From assembly GCA_964645585.1 (NCBI GenBank), contig CAZYAN010000033.1, positions 1 to 44,588 of the forward strand: a stretch of 44,588 nt of DNA. The letters run 5' to 3'. Origin of the DNA: DATGSL01 sp964645585 (lineage in GTDB: Bacteria; Verrucomicrobiota; Verrucomicrobiia; Opitutales; T3Sed10-336). Both the position numbers and the translations under genes were made by a program. Every line of letters begins with the position of its first letter. The stretch's first letter is position 1. The notes below the pieces were generated by a model that was not told where the DNA came from, ran no database searches, and saw nothing but the letters and a program-made list of their open reading frames with translations. Positions 28,878 to 37,745 of the stretch are shown here, one piece after another.

Positions 28878-29816
28878 CTATGAGTCCTCAAACAGCTCGG
28901 GAACCTTCTTTCGCGCCTCATCCCGCAAAGCCGCCACCCGTTCTTCTGGCACCCAGCGATAGGGCCACCGCATCCGGGTGCCGACATTCGTCCAGCCGCC
29001 AATGGCCGCAAGAAGCTTGTCGATCGCAGGATTCGCGTATCTCTCCTCGTGAATCAACGGATGAATATGTTCCTGCAGGAAGCCTTGGATCCTGCCTTCT
29101 ATTCCCAGGGCGCGGTCAAGATCTCGGAGCATGCACTCATACCACCGCTGCGCCCCCTTAGGATGCAGGCACGCCACGTTTGAATACGACCCGTGGGCGC
29201 CCAGGCGAATCCCGGTCGCCAGAAAATGCCCGGCTACAAACAAAGCCGCGCCATCAAGCGCATCCAGTATCGCCTCGTACCATTCCGGATCGGAACCGCC
29301 TGCGACTTTTACGCCGACGATATTCGGCACCGCGGCGCGAATTCGCTTCCAGGAAGAGGGACTCAGCACGCGCTTAGCGTGAGGTGGATTGTAGAGAACC
29401 AAAGGAATGTCGCCGGCTGCAGTGGCAAACTCTGTGAGCGCGCTGATTGCTTCCTCCTCAACTACCGGAAACCAATCGGGTAAAATCACCTGAATCGCTC
29501 CCGGCTGCAATGCCGCGGCCCGGCGAATACGCGAAAGCGAGATATGAGGGGCGGGATGGGATGCACCGATCTGGAACGGGATCTCCGCAGCCTCAAATTT
29601 TGAAGCAACCATCTCCTGAATACGGTCGAACTCTTCTTCTGTTTGAGCAAAAAACTCTCCCGCGGTTCCGTTCGAATAGACCCCGTCTGGACAGAATTCC
29701 ACCAGCCGGTCTAACTCCTCGTCCAAGCGATTCCAGTCAATCGACTGATCCGCATTGATTGGAAGCAGCACGGTGCTCCAGTTCCCCCGAATCTGATCCG
29801 CGGTCAAGGGTCTCAT
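28878..29816 (-). CDS. DapA/NanA-family aldolase (probable N-acetylneuraminate lyase-like)
   Basis: A 312-residue TIM-barrel lyase of the dihydrodipicolinate synthase/N-acetylneuraminate lyase family. GVYSNGTAGEFFA corresponds to the G(T/S)xGE loop. The Schiff-base Lys170 is in VGVKVAGG and the Tyr142 in LVLYNPPH. It would cleave a 2-keto-3-deoxy acid, giving pyruvate plus an aldose. Placement beside a sialidase and a ROK kinase suggests sialic acid as substrate, but YNPPH is not the YNIP of classical NanA, so other ulosonic acids are possible. Only 14 bases separate it from the sialidase. Confidence 0.85.
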   Translation of the reverse strand: MRPLTADQIRGNWSTVLLPINADQSIDWNRLDEELDRLVEFCPDGVYSNGTAGEFFAQTEEEFDRIQEMVASKFEAAEIPFQIGASHPAPHISLSRIRRAAALQPGAIQVILPDWFPVVEEEAISALTEFATAAGDIPLVLYNPPHAKRVLSPSSWKRIRAAVPNIVGVKVAGGSDPEWYEAILDALDGAALFVAGHFLATGIRLGAHGSYSNVACLHPKGAQRWYECMLRDLDRALGIEGRIQGFLQEHIHPLIHEERYANPAIDKLLAAIGGWTNVGTRMRWPYRWVPEERVAALRDEARKKVPELFEDS

Positions 29817-29830
29817 AAGTCACTCCATGC

Positions 29831-31480
29831 CTAGCGGACACCAGATCCGATCAAGTCGGACAACAGGATCTTCTGGAAGGTTAAATCCGCCTGGCTTCCT
29901 TCATACACGATGCCGATCGCGTCCTCGCCGATTGATGTGATTGAAGAATAACCCCGGCCCTTCCATTCATCTAAAAGAAGCCAGTTTTCCTCCGGCCAGG
30001 TTTTCCCATCGTCCCTACTGACCTTGATGGTTATATGATCTCGAGTCGAAGCAGAATTGGGGTTGGCAAACAACAAGAGACTCTTCGCAACATTCCCGTC
30101 GGAATATTCGTGTTTGTGAAGGCTTGCCATGCAGGTCGGTTCGATCAGCGCCGTTCGCGAGGTAGGATGTTCCTCCCACGTCTCTCCTAGATCAGTGGTG
30201 ACCGCGACTGCACGGCCGTTGTTTATGGTATTTCCTCGATTGGCGTTGTGACGCATATTCAACATGATCGAACCATCCGAAAGCTGAACGGCATTACACT
30301 CAGTCGTGTTGTGGTAGGCGGGATTACTGGTTACCCATGTGTTGCCGCCGTCTCGGCTCCAGGTAATATTAGAAAAGGCCTTTCCGTTTTTATCTCGCCC
30401 TTGAGTCGGCATCACCAGCGTTCCGTCATCAAGGGTAATCCCGTGTCCGGGTGCCGGCGCCCAGAGCCACCACTCGGGCCGCTTGGCAGCTTCCGTCAAA
30501 TTGATCGGTTCTGACCAAGTCTTTCCGTCGTCAGTGCTCTTCGTCATCAGAAATTGGGAAGTTTCTCGCACGTCGAACCCCGGCTGCGACCCCTTCCGAC
30601 GCCATTGATGTTCCCAAGCATCGGAATCCTCGTCCAGTCCTTCAATCCATCGACCGTCCTTGTCCAGAACCCCGTGCATCCACAGTGCGGATACAAATAT
30701 AGTGTTTGTTCTTCGATCAACAAGGATCTGGGGATCGCTGACTCCATTATACTTCTCGGGGAGCCCTCCCCACTTTTTCATGTCCAGAATGATCCGCATC
30801 GGTTCCCAAGTCCTTCCACCATCCGTGCTGCGACTCAAGCCGATGTCAATGTTTCCCTGCAGATCCCGGGCAGAGTCTCGACGGACGTCATAGACTGCGA
30901 GGAGTGTCCCCTCATTGGTCACGTCCAGACCCGGGATGCGGTAGGTGTGCACGTCATCATCGCGATGTTTACGCAGTGCGATTCCGACCCGTAATGGATC
31001 TTGGGCCGCCGAGTCATCAATAGACAACGGTCCGGCTTCGGTGATGACTTCAGCGACCGTTATTCCAACCAGACCGGTCAGATCAATCGCATCATTCAAT
31101 TGAACCGATACCCAGAACACGACGGGCTCCCTGTAAGCAACCCGGTCCTTAAACAGCATCTCCGAGGCAGGGGCCTGATCTGTTCCGAACCGGGTTTTCG
31201 CAGTGAACGTCTCGCTCGTTTGGGAATAGAAAATCCGGACCGCGCGGATATCCTTGGCATTCGTCCTTTCATCGAGACTCAGCCGCACCGCTGTTACGAT
31301 GCCGCCTTCCTGCCCTTGAGGGATCAGGTTGATTTGGAGTACGGGATTGTTCTCCTTCATAGCCAAAACAGGAACCTGGTACCGTTTGAGGCGAAGGATC
31401 GTTTGCTCACCTGCCAGCGCAGACCCAGCGCTTACAAAAAGAATGAGGAACAGATGGAAGAATATCGTTTTTTGTATCAT
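29831..31480 (-). CDS. Secreted exo-alpha-sialidase (GH33, BNR repeats)
   Basis: A 549-residue secreted glycoside hydrolase. Signal peptide about residues 1-22 (MIQKTIFFHLFLILFVSAG...). An N-terminal beta-sandwich (about 25-145) precedes the six-bladed propeller. The arginine-triad motif YRIPGL starts the propeller, and five Asp boxes (SRSTDGGRTW, TKSTDDGKTW, TWSRDGGNTW, VTTDLGETW, VSRDDGKTW) are visible. It releases terminal sialic acid from glycans outside the inner membrane. The start ATG at 31480 is chosen for the signal peptide; the upstream open frame lacks it. A 207-base gap to the regulator gene may hold a separate promoter. It is the first exported step for the intracellular enzymes around it. 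Confidence 0.9.
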   Translation of the reverse strand: MIQKTIFFHLFLILFVSAGSALAGEQTILRLKRYQVPVLAMKENNPVLQINLIPQGQEGGIVTAVRLSLDERTNAKDIRAVRIFYSQTSETFTAKTRFGTDQAPASEMLFKDRVAYREPVVFWVSVQLNDAIDLTGLVGITVAEVITEAGPLSIDDSAAQDPLRVGIALRKHRDDDVHTYRIPGLDVTNEGTLLAVYDVRRDSARDLQGNIDIGLSRSTDGGRTWEPMRIILDMKKWGGLPEKYNGVSDPQILVDRRTNTIFVSALWMHGVLDKDGRWIEGLDEDSDAWEHQWRRKGSQPGFDVRETSQFLMTKSTDDGKTWSEPINLTEAAKRPEWWLWAPAPGHGITLDDGTLVMPTQGRDKNGKAFSNITWSRDGGNTWVTSNPAYHNTTECNAVQLSDGSIMLNMRHNANRGNTINNGRAVAVTTDLGETWEEHPTSRTALIEPTCMASLHKHEYSDGNVAKSLLLFANPNSASTRDHITIKVSRDDGKTWPEENWLLLDEWKGRGYSSITSIGEDAIGIVYEGSQADLTFQKILLSDLIGSGVR

Positions 31481-31687
31481 GAAAAAGGTGTGAAGGCGGC
31501 GGCGATCAATCCTTGCAATCTCTTCATGAAATAAGCGGGTTTCCGAGTAAAACTGAATCAACTGAGCCTCAATCTCCACCAACCCGCCGGAAGCCGCGAA
31601 TCGTTTGCATTGGTATACTCGACGAACCATCGGAGGCCCTGTGAATGGTCCAAAGTTTGCAAGGTGCCTGACATGCAACCCTATCCC

Positions 31688-32776
31688 TCAAAGAATATTG
31701 GGTGAACCCGCACTGGCGCCCGTCACGAAATCGGGCATCAAAAAATGCGGTATTTTCTCGTAAACCTGATTCCTCAGTATCGGCAGGAGAATCCGCCAAA
31801 GCCGGCTCAACAAGATCGAGTCGTTCAGACGGTAACGTGCCACAGTCGGGCGTATCGCGTCCAACAGAAGGTCATCATTCCGGCAAATGATCGCCATTTC
31901 GTCGGGAATTGTGATCTGTTGCCGATAACAGAAACTGTAGGCGCTGAGGTAAATCGCCGGATCCCCGGCGATGATGCCGTCCGGCAACCGGTTCTGGCGC
32001 TGCATCGCCTCCAGCCAGTCAATCACCGAGGCTGAGTCACCCGCCAGCCGGCAGACGACTGCCTCGACACCCGCCCGCTCACATGCACGGCGCATGCCCG
32101 CCTCGCTGTATTCATCCCCGACCAGATTAGCCGCTCGACGCACCAAAGCGATCAAACGCTTCCCGCGCGCCGCCAGCACCGACGCCGCGTGAAAACACGT
32201 GGCTTCATAATCGAGATCGAGCGACGCGATCTCGATTCCCGGCCCCGGGGTCCCCATCACCATCGCCCGCAACTGACGCTCGACGAACCATCGCTGCCCA
32301 ATCGGAGGAATTCGAATCAACATCCAGCAGGCATTGGGATGCTGCTCCACTTTCTCCTCAAGAACCCGGCCTTTTCCGGGAATTCCAAAGCGAGCCGAAA
32401 TGTCGATCGACAAATCGAATCCGCGACGAGCCAGCTTTTCACGCAACATCTCAAAGATCAGTACGTGCGAATGATAAATCTCCTCCAGCGGCTCGGCGCT
32501 GAGAACTACCAGTTCCTCACAAGCACCATCGACAGCCTCGTTTCTCAGCTTCCGGGGCAGAATCGCCCGGCGTTTCCCCTGCAATTGAATCACGCCCTCC
32601 TCTTCAAGACTCTTCAGTGCAGTCCGGACGGTCAGGCGGCTCACATCCAGCGCATCGGCCAGCTTCCGCTCACTGGGCAAATACATCTGATACTTTCCCG
32701 AGACGATCCCTTGCTTTAAATACGCCGCCACCTGATCGCGGAGCCTGTGGAGTTCCGGGCGCTGGTTTTCAGTCAT
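31688..32776 (-). CDS. GntR-family regulator with LacI-like sugar-sensor domain
   Basis: A 362-residue repressor-type protein. The N-terminal GntR winged helix has YLPSERKLADALDVSRLTVRTALKSLEEEG (in part) in the first 75 residues. The C-terminal 270 residues form a LacI/periplasmic-binding-like domain (GSPN near the end; DGIIAGDPAIYLSAYSF; IPDEMAIIC), as in AraR- and other GntR/LacI hybrids. It probably senses a sugar from this operon. The start ATG (32776) overlaps the stop of the phosphotriesterase-family gene by 8 bases; the regulator is thus part of the operon it likely controls. An operator cannot be identified with confidence. Confidence 0.85.
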   Translation of the reverse strand: MTENQRPELHRLRDQVAAYLKQGIVSGKYQMYLPSERKLADALDVSRLTVRTALKSLEEEGVIQLQGKRRAILPRKLRNEAVDGACEELVVLSAEPLEEIYHSHVLIFEMLREKLARRGFDLSIDISARFGIPGKGRVLEEKVEQHPNACWMLIRIPPIGQRWFVERQLRAMVMGTPGPGIEIASLDLDYEATCFHAASVLAARGKRLIALVRRAANLVGDEYSEAGMRRACERAGVEAVVCRLAGDSASVIDWLEAMQRQNRLPDGIIAGDPAIYLSAYSFCYRQQITIPDEMAIICRNDDLLLDAIRPTVARYRLNDSILLSRLWRILLPILRNQVYEKIPHFLMPDFVTGASAGSPNIL

Positions 32777-33794
32777 GGCAATCGTCGGAATCGAAGTTAT
32801 TGTTAGAACCTTTCTCAGATGCTCCCGGGTTGTTTTCGTCGGAAGGAAAACTGAAGGCATCGGCCGGGTTCCGACGAAAAATCGTTTCAAAATCGTCCGC
32901 CGACAGCCCTCGCTCGCGGAGAAGCGGCCAGAAGCAGTCCAGCAAATAAGTTAATCCAGGTCCGCCTCCGTACTGCCTCCAATAGTGTCGGCGCGCCGCG
33001 TCCATCCCGAGCATGATCCGGCCGCCAAATCCGTCCTCAAACAACGATACAACCAGTTCAAGGGTCGGATTCCCCTCCCCGCTCGGCGACCGGAAGGCGG
33101 AGTCATACTCGACAAAGGCACCCGTCGACAGAATCTCGCGATGGTAGCCAAGGTCCGGAATCCGGTCGGTGTGCGAAAGGATTACGCGGTTCGGCGCGAC
33201 ACCGAACGAGCCAAGGTATTCGACTTGCTCCACCGCGGCAGTGCCCTGTTCAGTATGCGTCAGAATCGGAGCGCCGGTTTCCCGGTGACAAATGGCGGCG
33301 GCCTCAAACACTTTCCGCTCATGGTCGTTCAGGGAATCCTTGCCGCCGGCCACTTTAATCAGCCCAGCCCGGTAACCGGTGCGATCCACTCGCGGGCCCC
33401 CATAGTCGTTTCGGTCAATACCAAGCTGGATGTCATCGACAAACAAGTGCGTCAATTCCTCCACGGATATCCGTTCCGCCCAATGACCCTCCGGATAGAA
33501 CTTTGCCAAATGAAGCCCGGTTGGACAGAGAATGTGAACCCCGGAGCGGCGGGATACCTCCGCGAGTTTTTCTGCGTTGCGGCCGCTGTCGCACGGCATC
33601 GAATCGACCATCGCCCGTCCGCCGGCACGATGGAAATCGCGCAATTCAGCAGCGCTCTTCTCAATATCATTGATAAGAAAATCCGGCCATTTCCCAGTCG
33701 TGTAGCTCCTTTCGATAATGATGTGTTCGTGCGCGTAACAAACGCCCAGCTCTTCTGGACGAAGATCACCCAAAACTGTGCGCACGACTCTCAT
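32769..33794 (-). CDS. Phosphotriesterase-family amidohydrolase (probable lactonase)
   Basis: A 341-residue enzyme of the PTE/PHP amidohydrolase superfamily. The binuclear metal centre is complete: His22 and His24 (AHEH), the carboxylated Lys147 (LIKVAGG), His180 (LTHTEQG), His208 (LSHTDRIPD) and Asp265 (LGMDAAR). Family members of this type often hydrolyse sugar or acyl lactones. The start overlaps the ROK stop as ATGA and the stop overlaps the GntR start, so all three are coupled. Within this operon I infer a role in opening a sugar-acid lactone produced by the SDR or FAD enzyme. Substrate unproven. Confidence 0.88.
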   Translation of the reverse strand: MRVVRTVLGDLRPEELGVCYAHEHIIIERSYTTGKWPDFLINDIEKSAAELRDFHRAGGRAMVDSMPCDSGRNAEKLAEVSRRSGVHILCPTGLHLAKFYPEGHWAERISVEELTHLFVDDIQLGIDRNDYGGPRVDRTGYRAGLIKVAGGKDSLNDHERKVFEAAAICHRETGAPILTHTEQGTAAVEQVEYLGSFGVAPNRVILSHTDRIPDLGYHREILSTGAFVEYDSAFRSPSGEGNPTLELVVSLFEDGFGGRIMLGMDAARRHYWRQYGGGPGLTYLLDCFWPLLRERGLSADDFETIFRRNPADAFSFPSDENNPGASEKGSNNNFDSDDCHD

Positions 33795-34750
33795 TTCTCT
33801 TCCAGGAAAAGGCTGGCTGCGCCCAGTACTCCGGCATCTTCAATCAGCCGGGAAACCTCGATCGCAACCGGTCGGTTCGGCGGATAACGAAAGGTCTCGT
33901 TCCGGACCCGCTCCCGAATGTCGTCTAAAAAATGCCGAGCCGCGTGAGCCCCTCCCCCTCCGATGATAACCAGTTCGGGAGCGTACGCATGTACCGCATT
34001 GATCACTACGCACCCAAGATAATGACGCCACTGGGAAAACGCCGCCCGGCAAAGGCGGTCACCGCCCTCCATACTTTCGATAACCGCTGAAAAATCAATG
34101 GAGTGAGGATCCGCGAAGTAACGGTCGCTTAGTGAAGACGGAATGCCTCGATGCAGCCCATCCCGAACCGCCATCGTCAGCGCCGTCGCCGAACAAAGCG
34201 TTTCACCGGTTCCATACGCATTGGTCAGGCACAGCTTCCCGCCATCGGCCTGAATCACCAGATGGCCCAACTGCGTACCGAACTGCAGGTGCGGGTCCCT
34301 CAGAACTTTGCCGTCGAGCATCACCCCGGAACCGAGTCCGGTCCCAATTGTCAGGGAAACCAGCCAATCGCATCCGGCACCCATTCCAAATTTGCGCTCG
34401 GCCAGCAGGATGAGGCGCGCATCGTTGTCGGCCCGAACACGGCAACCGGTTTTGGCCGATAAACGGGGAACCATCGGAAAGCCTTCCAGCCCTTTGAATT
34501 TGCCGGGCAGATAAACGGTTCCAATCTCCGGATCCACCGCGCCGGAAAGTCCGAGTCCGAGCCCGACAGGTTCGCCGTCAACTTCCGCCCGAAGTTTCTC
34601 GATTTCCCCGCGAATCGTCTCGAGCAAAGCCTCCGCACCGAGTTCAGCCCGGGCAGGCACCGTCCGTCGCGCGATCACGTATCCATCCTCCCTGACCGCG
34701 CCGCACTTGATCCGGGTCCCCCCGATATCACATCCAATCGCGTAACGCAT
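33791..34750 (-). CDS. ROK family sugar kinase with degenerate zinc motif
   Basis: A 319-residue ROK protein without a DNA-binding domain. The ATP-binding DIGGTRIKCGAV is at residues 8-19, the catalytic Asp110 is in ADNDARL, the second phosphate loop is GTGLGSGVML (137-146) and His163 is in GHLVI. The zinc motif CxCGxxGCxE is replaced by Cys174-x-Thr176-Asn-x-x-Gly180-Thr181-x-Glu183, so two of three cysteines are Thr. As N-acetylmannosamine kinase (NanK) is a ROK protein, this is a candidate for that step, though glucose-type ROK kinases cannot be excluded. Start ATG at 34750; the stop overlaps the phosphotriesterase-family start. Confidence 0.87.
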   Translation of the reverse strand: MRYAIGCDIGGTRIKCGAVREDGYVIARRTVPARAELGAEALLETIRGEIEKLRAEVDGEPVGLGLGLSGAVDPEIGTVYLPGKFKGLEGFPMVPRLSAKTGCRVRADNDARLILLAERKFGMGAGCDWLVSLTIGTGLGSGVMLDGKVLRDPHLQFGTQLGHLVIQADGGKLCLTNAYGTGETLCSATALTMAVRDGLHRGIPSSLSDRYFADPHSIDFSAVIESMEGGDRLCRAAFSQWRHYLGCVVINAVHAYAPELVIIGGGGAHAARHFLDDIRERVRNETFRYPPNRPVAIEVSRLIEDAGVLGAASLFLEEK

Positions 34751-34761
34751 ACGGAATAATT

Positions 34762-36117
34762 TCACTGGCTTCCAGCCGTCCCCGCCGCCGCCGGTGTCTC
34801 CAGAATTCCGCCCATCTGTCGCAAGCGTTCGCGCAATTCCTCGCTTGAGAGTTCCCCTGGCGCCACCTTCCGTGCCGTCGCCATGGCCGCGGCGGTTCCG
34901 GCCGCCTGCCCCATCGTCATGCATTGCGCCATCGAGCGGACACTCGTATGCGCGTCGTGGGTCGCCGAAAAACAGCGTCCCGCCACCAGCAGGTTCCTGG
35001 TGTTCCGCGGGAGAAGCGAACGGTACGGGATCCCGACACATTCCCCCTCGGGCAGGTATTGCCACTTGGTATCCGCGCCAAGATGGTGATCCTCCATCGG
35101 CGCACCGCACAAACCGATCTGATCGTCAAACTGCCGTGCCTCCAAAACATCCTCCCGAGTCAGGCGATATTCTCCGTACACCCGACGGGTTTCCCTCACG
35201 CCAATCTGCACACTGAATCCAACCAGATCGGCCTTCTCGTAGCCCGGAACCCGATCCCGGAGAAAACGGGCATACTCCAACGCTTGTTGCCGACCCGCCA
35301 TTTCCGCCTCACTAAGAAGATCGGGATCGGTCGCATTGATCGTTCTTCCCTCGCGCTGTTCAAACGAACGGATCCGAGTCATCACCGTCGCCGTGATCCC
35401 GGGAACGGGCGTCTCGTGATCACTCCCCTCCCGCCGGGGAAGCTGATAAAGACCGCTTTCTCCAGCCTGCATCATCAGCTCGTGGAGTTGATCTTTAGTC
35501 ACTGCGGCTCGCCGCTCCGCATCGACATTGCACATTTTAAAGGTGGTCGTCAACGTCTGTGCTGGTTCGAGCTCGCCCGCCAGTTCGTAAGGGACACCCG
35601 CGTAATGACAGACATCCGCGTCGCCCGAGGCATCCACCACCACATTCGCCTCAATTCGTTGCAGGCCCGATTTGGAAGCGACCAAAACCCCCGTCACCCG
35701 TCCATCTTCAGCCCACACGTCCTGAACCCAGGAGTGAAGAAGTACCCGCGCCCCGGCCTGCGTGACCAGATTCTCCCAGACGGCTTTCAGGTGTTCGGGA
35801 TTGTAGGTGATGCCGGTTCCTGCTCCGTAGGTATTCGGTCTCTCGAAGCACATGCCGTACTTCCGGAGGCCATCCACCACCGCGTCGGGGATTCCTCCCA
35901 CAACCTTTTTCCCCTCCCGTCCGGGCGTATAGAAACCGTAAAATGTATCCAATACAGCGGTACTCGTTCCGCCCAAAAACCCGTACCGTTCGATCAACAG
36001 GGTTTCGGCTCCGGCCCGGGCCGCCGCGATCGCCGCGGTGGCACCCGCGGACCCGCCTCCCACGACCAAAACCTCGCACCGATAGCTGACAGGAATTTTC
36101 TTCGTGTAAGTAATCAT
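34762..36117 (-). CDS. FAD-dependent oxidoreductase (FAD_oxidored family)
   Basis: A 451-residue flavoprotein. The dinucleotide-binding motif VVGGGSAGATAAIAAARAG is at residues 18-36, followed by LIERYGFLGGTSTAVL. VVVDASGDADVCHYAG is the second FAD contact, and NLLVAGRCFSATHDAHTSVRSMAQCMTMGQAAGTAAAMA (in part) is the C-terminal FAD-closing segment. It lacks a signal peptide, so it is cytoplasmic. The family (PF12831) is frequent in Planctomycetes and Verrucomicrobia beside sugar-degrading genes. Its substrate is unknown; in this context a sugar or sugar acid is likely. It lies 11 bases upstream of the ROK gene. Confidence 0.9.
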   Translation of the reverse strand: MITYTKKIPVSYRCEVLVVGGGSAGATAAIAAARAGAETLLIERYGFLGGTSTAVLDTFYGFYTPGREGKKVVGGIPDAVVDGLRKYGMCFERPNTYGAGTGITYNPEHLKAVWENLVTQAGARVLLHSWVQDVWAEDGRVTGVLVASKSGLQRIEANVVVDASGDADVCHYAGVPYELAGELEPAQTLTTTFKMCNVDAERRAAVTKDQLHELMMQAGESGLYQLPRREGSDHETPVPGITATVMTRIRSFEQREGRTINATDPDLLSEAEMAGRQQALEYARFLRDRVPGYEKADLVGFSVQIGVRETRRVYGEYRLTREDVLEARQFDDQIGLCGAPMEDHHLGADTKWQYLPEGECVGIPYRSLLPRNTRNLLVAGRCFSATHDAHTSVRSMAQCMTMGQAAGTAAAMATARKVAPGELSSEELRERLRQMGGILETPAAAGTAGSQ

Positions 36118-36147
36118 AGCAGTCTTTGGGTTCCTCGCCGTGCCGAA

Positions 36148-36978
36148 CTATCCGCTGACGCACCATCCGGCATCGACTTTCATAACTTCTCCAGTGATCA
36201 TGCGGGCCCCTCCTCCGAGCAAAAAGAGCGACGCCGCGGCAATGTCCCGCGCATCCATCAGATCCTCCGCCAGGGGTTGTTTCGTCTTCATCAGCCCAAG
36301 AATCTCCGGGTGTGCTTGCGCACGCTGGCTCATCGGTGTCCGGACCAGGGACGGGGCGATCGCGTTGACGCGGATTTTGTGCGGCGCGTAATACCCAGCC
36401 ATGGATCGAGTCAAGCCGATGATCGCTCCTTTGCTGGCCGCGTACGCATGAGTGGAAAAGAACTTGGGCGACGGCGCGAATCCGAGCACGCTGGCCATGT
36501 TCAAAACAGAGCCGCGAAGTCCGTCCGGTTGCGGCTCCTGCGACAGCAGTTGCCGGATCACCGCGCGGGACAGAAGGAAAACCGTTTTCAGGTTCGTCTC
36601 CAAAGTCCTGTCCCATCCTTCCTCCGTGCATTCGTGGACCGGTCCATCTCCCCACTTCCGTCCGCTGATTCCCGCAACGTTGTAAAGGGCGTCAATCCGG
36701 CCAAAAGCCGCAATCGCCGCTTCGACAACCCGCTCCGCATTTTCCTTTCGGGTCAGATCCGCGACGAGGAATTCGCAGCGGCCGCCGGCAGCTGTAATTG
36801 TATCCGAAAGCTCCCTGCAAGTTTCACCGTCAAGGCCGGCAATGAACACCAAAGCTCCTTCCCGCGCCGCCAAGGTTGCCGTTTCGGCCGCTATCCCCGT
36901 TGATCCGGTGATGATAATCACCTTTCCTGATACGTTATTCCCCACGACGGTTTCCTGCCCGGAAGACATCGCGATCAC
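36148..36978 (-). CDS. Short-chain dehydrogenase/reductase
   Basis: A 276-residue SDR. The cofactor loop TGSTGIAAETA lacks one residue of the canonical TGxxxGxG. DLTRKENAERVV and YNVAGISG follow; catalytic Ser is in LNMASVLG and Tyr-Lys in YAASKGAI. The C-terminus MITGEVMKVDAGWCVSG is typical of sugar/steroid-type SDRs. It probably oxidises an aldose or sugar alcohol with NAD(P). The GTG start at 36978 overlaps the SIS stop as GTGA; an ATG at 36969 is the alternative. Confidence 0.87.
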   Translation of the reverse strand: MIAMSSGQETVVGNNVSGKVIIITGSTGIAAETATLAAREGALVFIAGLDGETCRELSDTITAAGGRCEFLVADLTRKENAERVVEAAIAAFGRIDALYNVAGISGRKWGDGPVHECTEEGWDRTLETNLKTVFLLSRAVIRQLLSQEPQPDGLRGSVLNMASVLGFAPSPKFFSTHAYAASKGAIIGLTRSMAGYYAPHKIRVNAIAPSLVRTPMSQRAQAHPEILGLMKTKQPLAEDLMDARDIAAASLFLLGGGARMITGEVMKVDAGWCVSG

Positions 36979-37745
36979 GCGAACAGGTGAGCGAGACTCT
37001 TGCGGTAGTCCTCGTAAAACTGCTCCAGTTGCTCATCCGCGCTGGTGTTTCCGACGAACTGGTGGCTCGGAAGAATGGTCGGCGTGTGGCCTTTATCGAG
37101 AAGCCGTTTCGCAACTTCACAGCGAAGCATGTTCATCAACATTGCACCGGTAATGGTCGAGACCGGTCCGGTTCGCCATTCCAGCCCGTCCAGCTCGAGC
37201 ACACAGTCCCCAACCGGGGAATGGTTGTCCAAAATCACATCCGCAATGTCCGTCAGCTTCTTCCCGGAGGAATGATCCGGTTTCGAATGGTCGCAGTGGG
37301 CTCGCGACACCAGAGCGATAACAGGGAGACCGCGCTCCTTGGCGCCCAAGGCCATCTCCACGATCACTGGCCGGATGCCGCTGGTTGAAATGATGACCAT
37401 CGCATCGTTCGGCCCAAACTTGAAACTCTTTAAGATTTCCTCCGCGTAACCCTCGTATTTCTCGAGGTGCAGCGGTGCGCGCAGACCGTTCGACCCGACG
37501 ATGTTCGCGTGGTTCGACAGAGCCAGTTCGACCAGTGCGACGAACCCGACGAAGCATCCCTGACGAGGAGTCATCTCCTCGCACATCATCCGCGAATGAC
37601 CGTTCCCGAAAAGAAAAACGAGACCCCCTTTCGCAATTCGCTCCGCGCATATTTCCGCGGCTTGCTCCACCGCGGGACCCTGGGTTTCCCCAATCCGGGC
37701 CAGGATAGCCTGTGTTTTGGCGAAATAATCTTTTGCTGCTGTCAT
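36975..37745 (-). CDS. SIS-domain sugar isomerase-type protein (UPF0309-like)
   Basis: A 256-residue sugar isomerase (SIS) domain protein. VFLFGNGHSRMMCEEM is the phosphosugar-binding loop; MVIISTSGIRPVIVEMALGAKERGLPVIALVS, in part, is the second core segment. Conserved DNHSPVGDC and STITGAMLMNMLRCEV are typical of the UPF0309 group, which often neighbours phosphotriesterase-like and kinase genes. A phosphosugar is the likely ligand. The ATG (37745) overlaps the stop of an upstream UlaG-like remnant as ATGA, which marks the old operon boundary. Confidence 0.87.
   Translation of the reverse strand: MTAAKDYFAKTQAILARIGETQGPAVEQAAEICAERIAKGGLVFLFGNGHSRMMCEEMTPRQGCFVGFVALVELALSNHANIVGSNGLRAPLHLEKYEGYAEEILKSFKFGPNDAMVIISTSGIRPVIVEMALGAKERGLPVIALVSRAHCDHSKPDHSSGKKLTDIADVILDNHSPVGDCVLELDGLEWRTGPVSTITGAMLMNMLRCEVAKRLLDKGHTPTILPSHQFVGNTSADEQLEQFYEDYRKSLAHLFA

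Noticed and set aside
34924..36903. A 659-codon open frame on the plus strand
   Set aside because: It is antisense to the FAD oxidoreductase and SDR genes, which have complete family motifs. Long antisense frames are common in G+C-rich genes.
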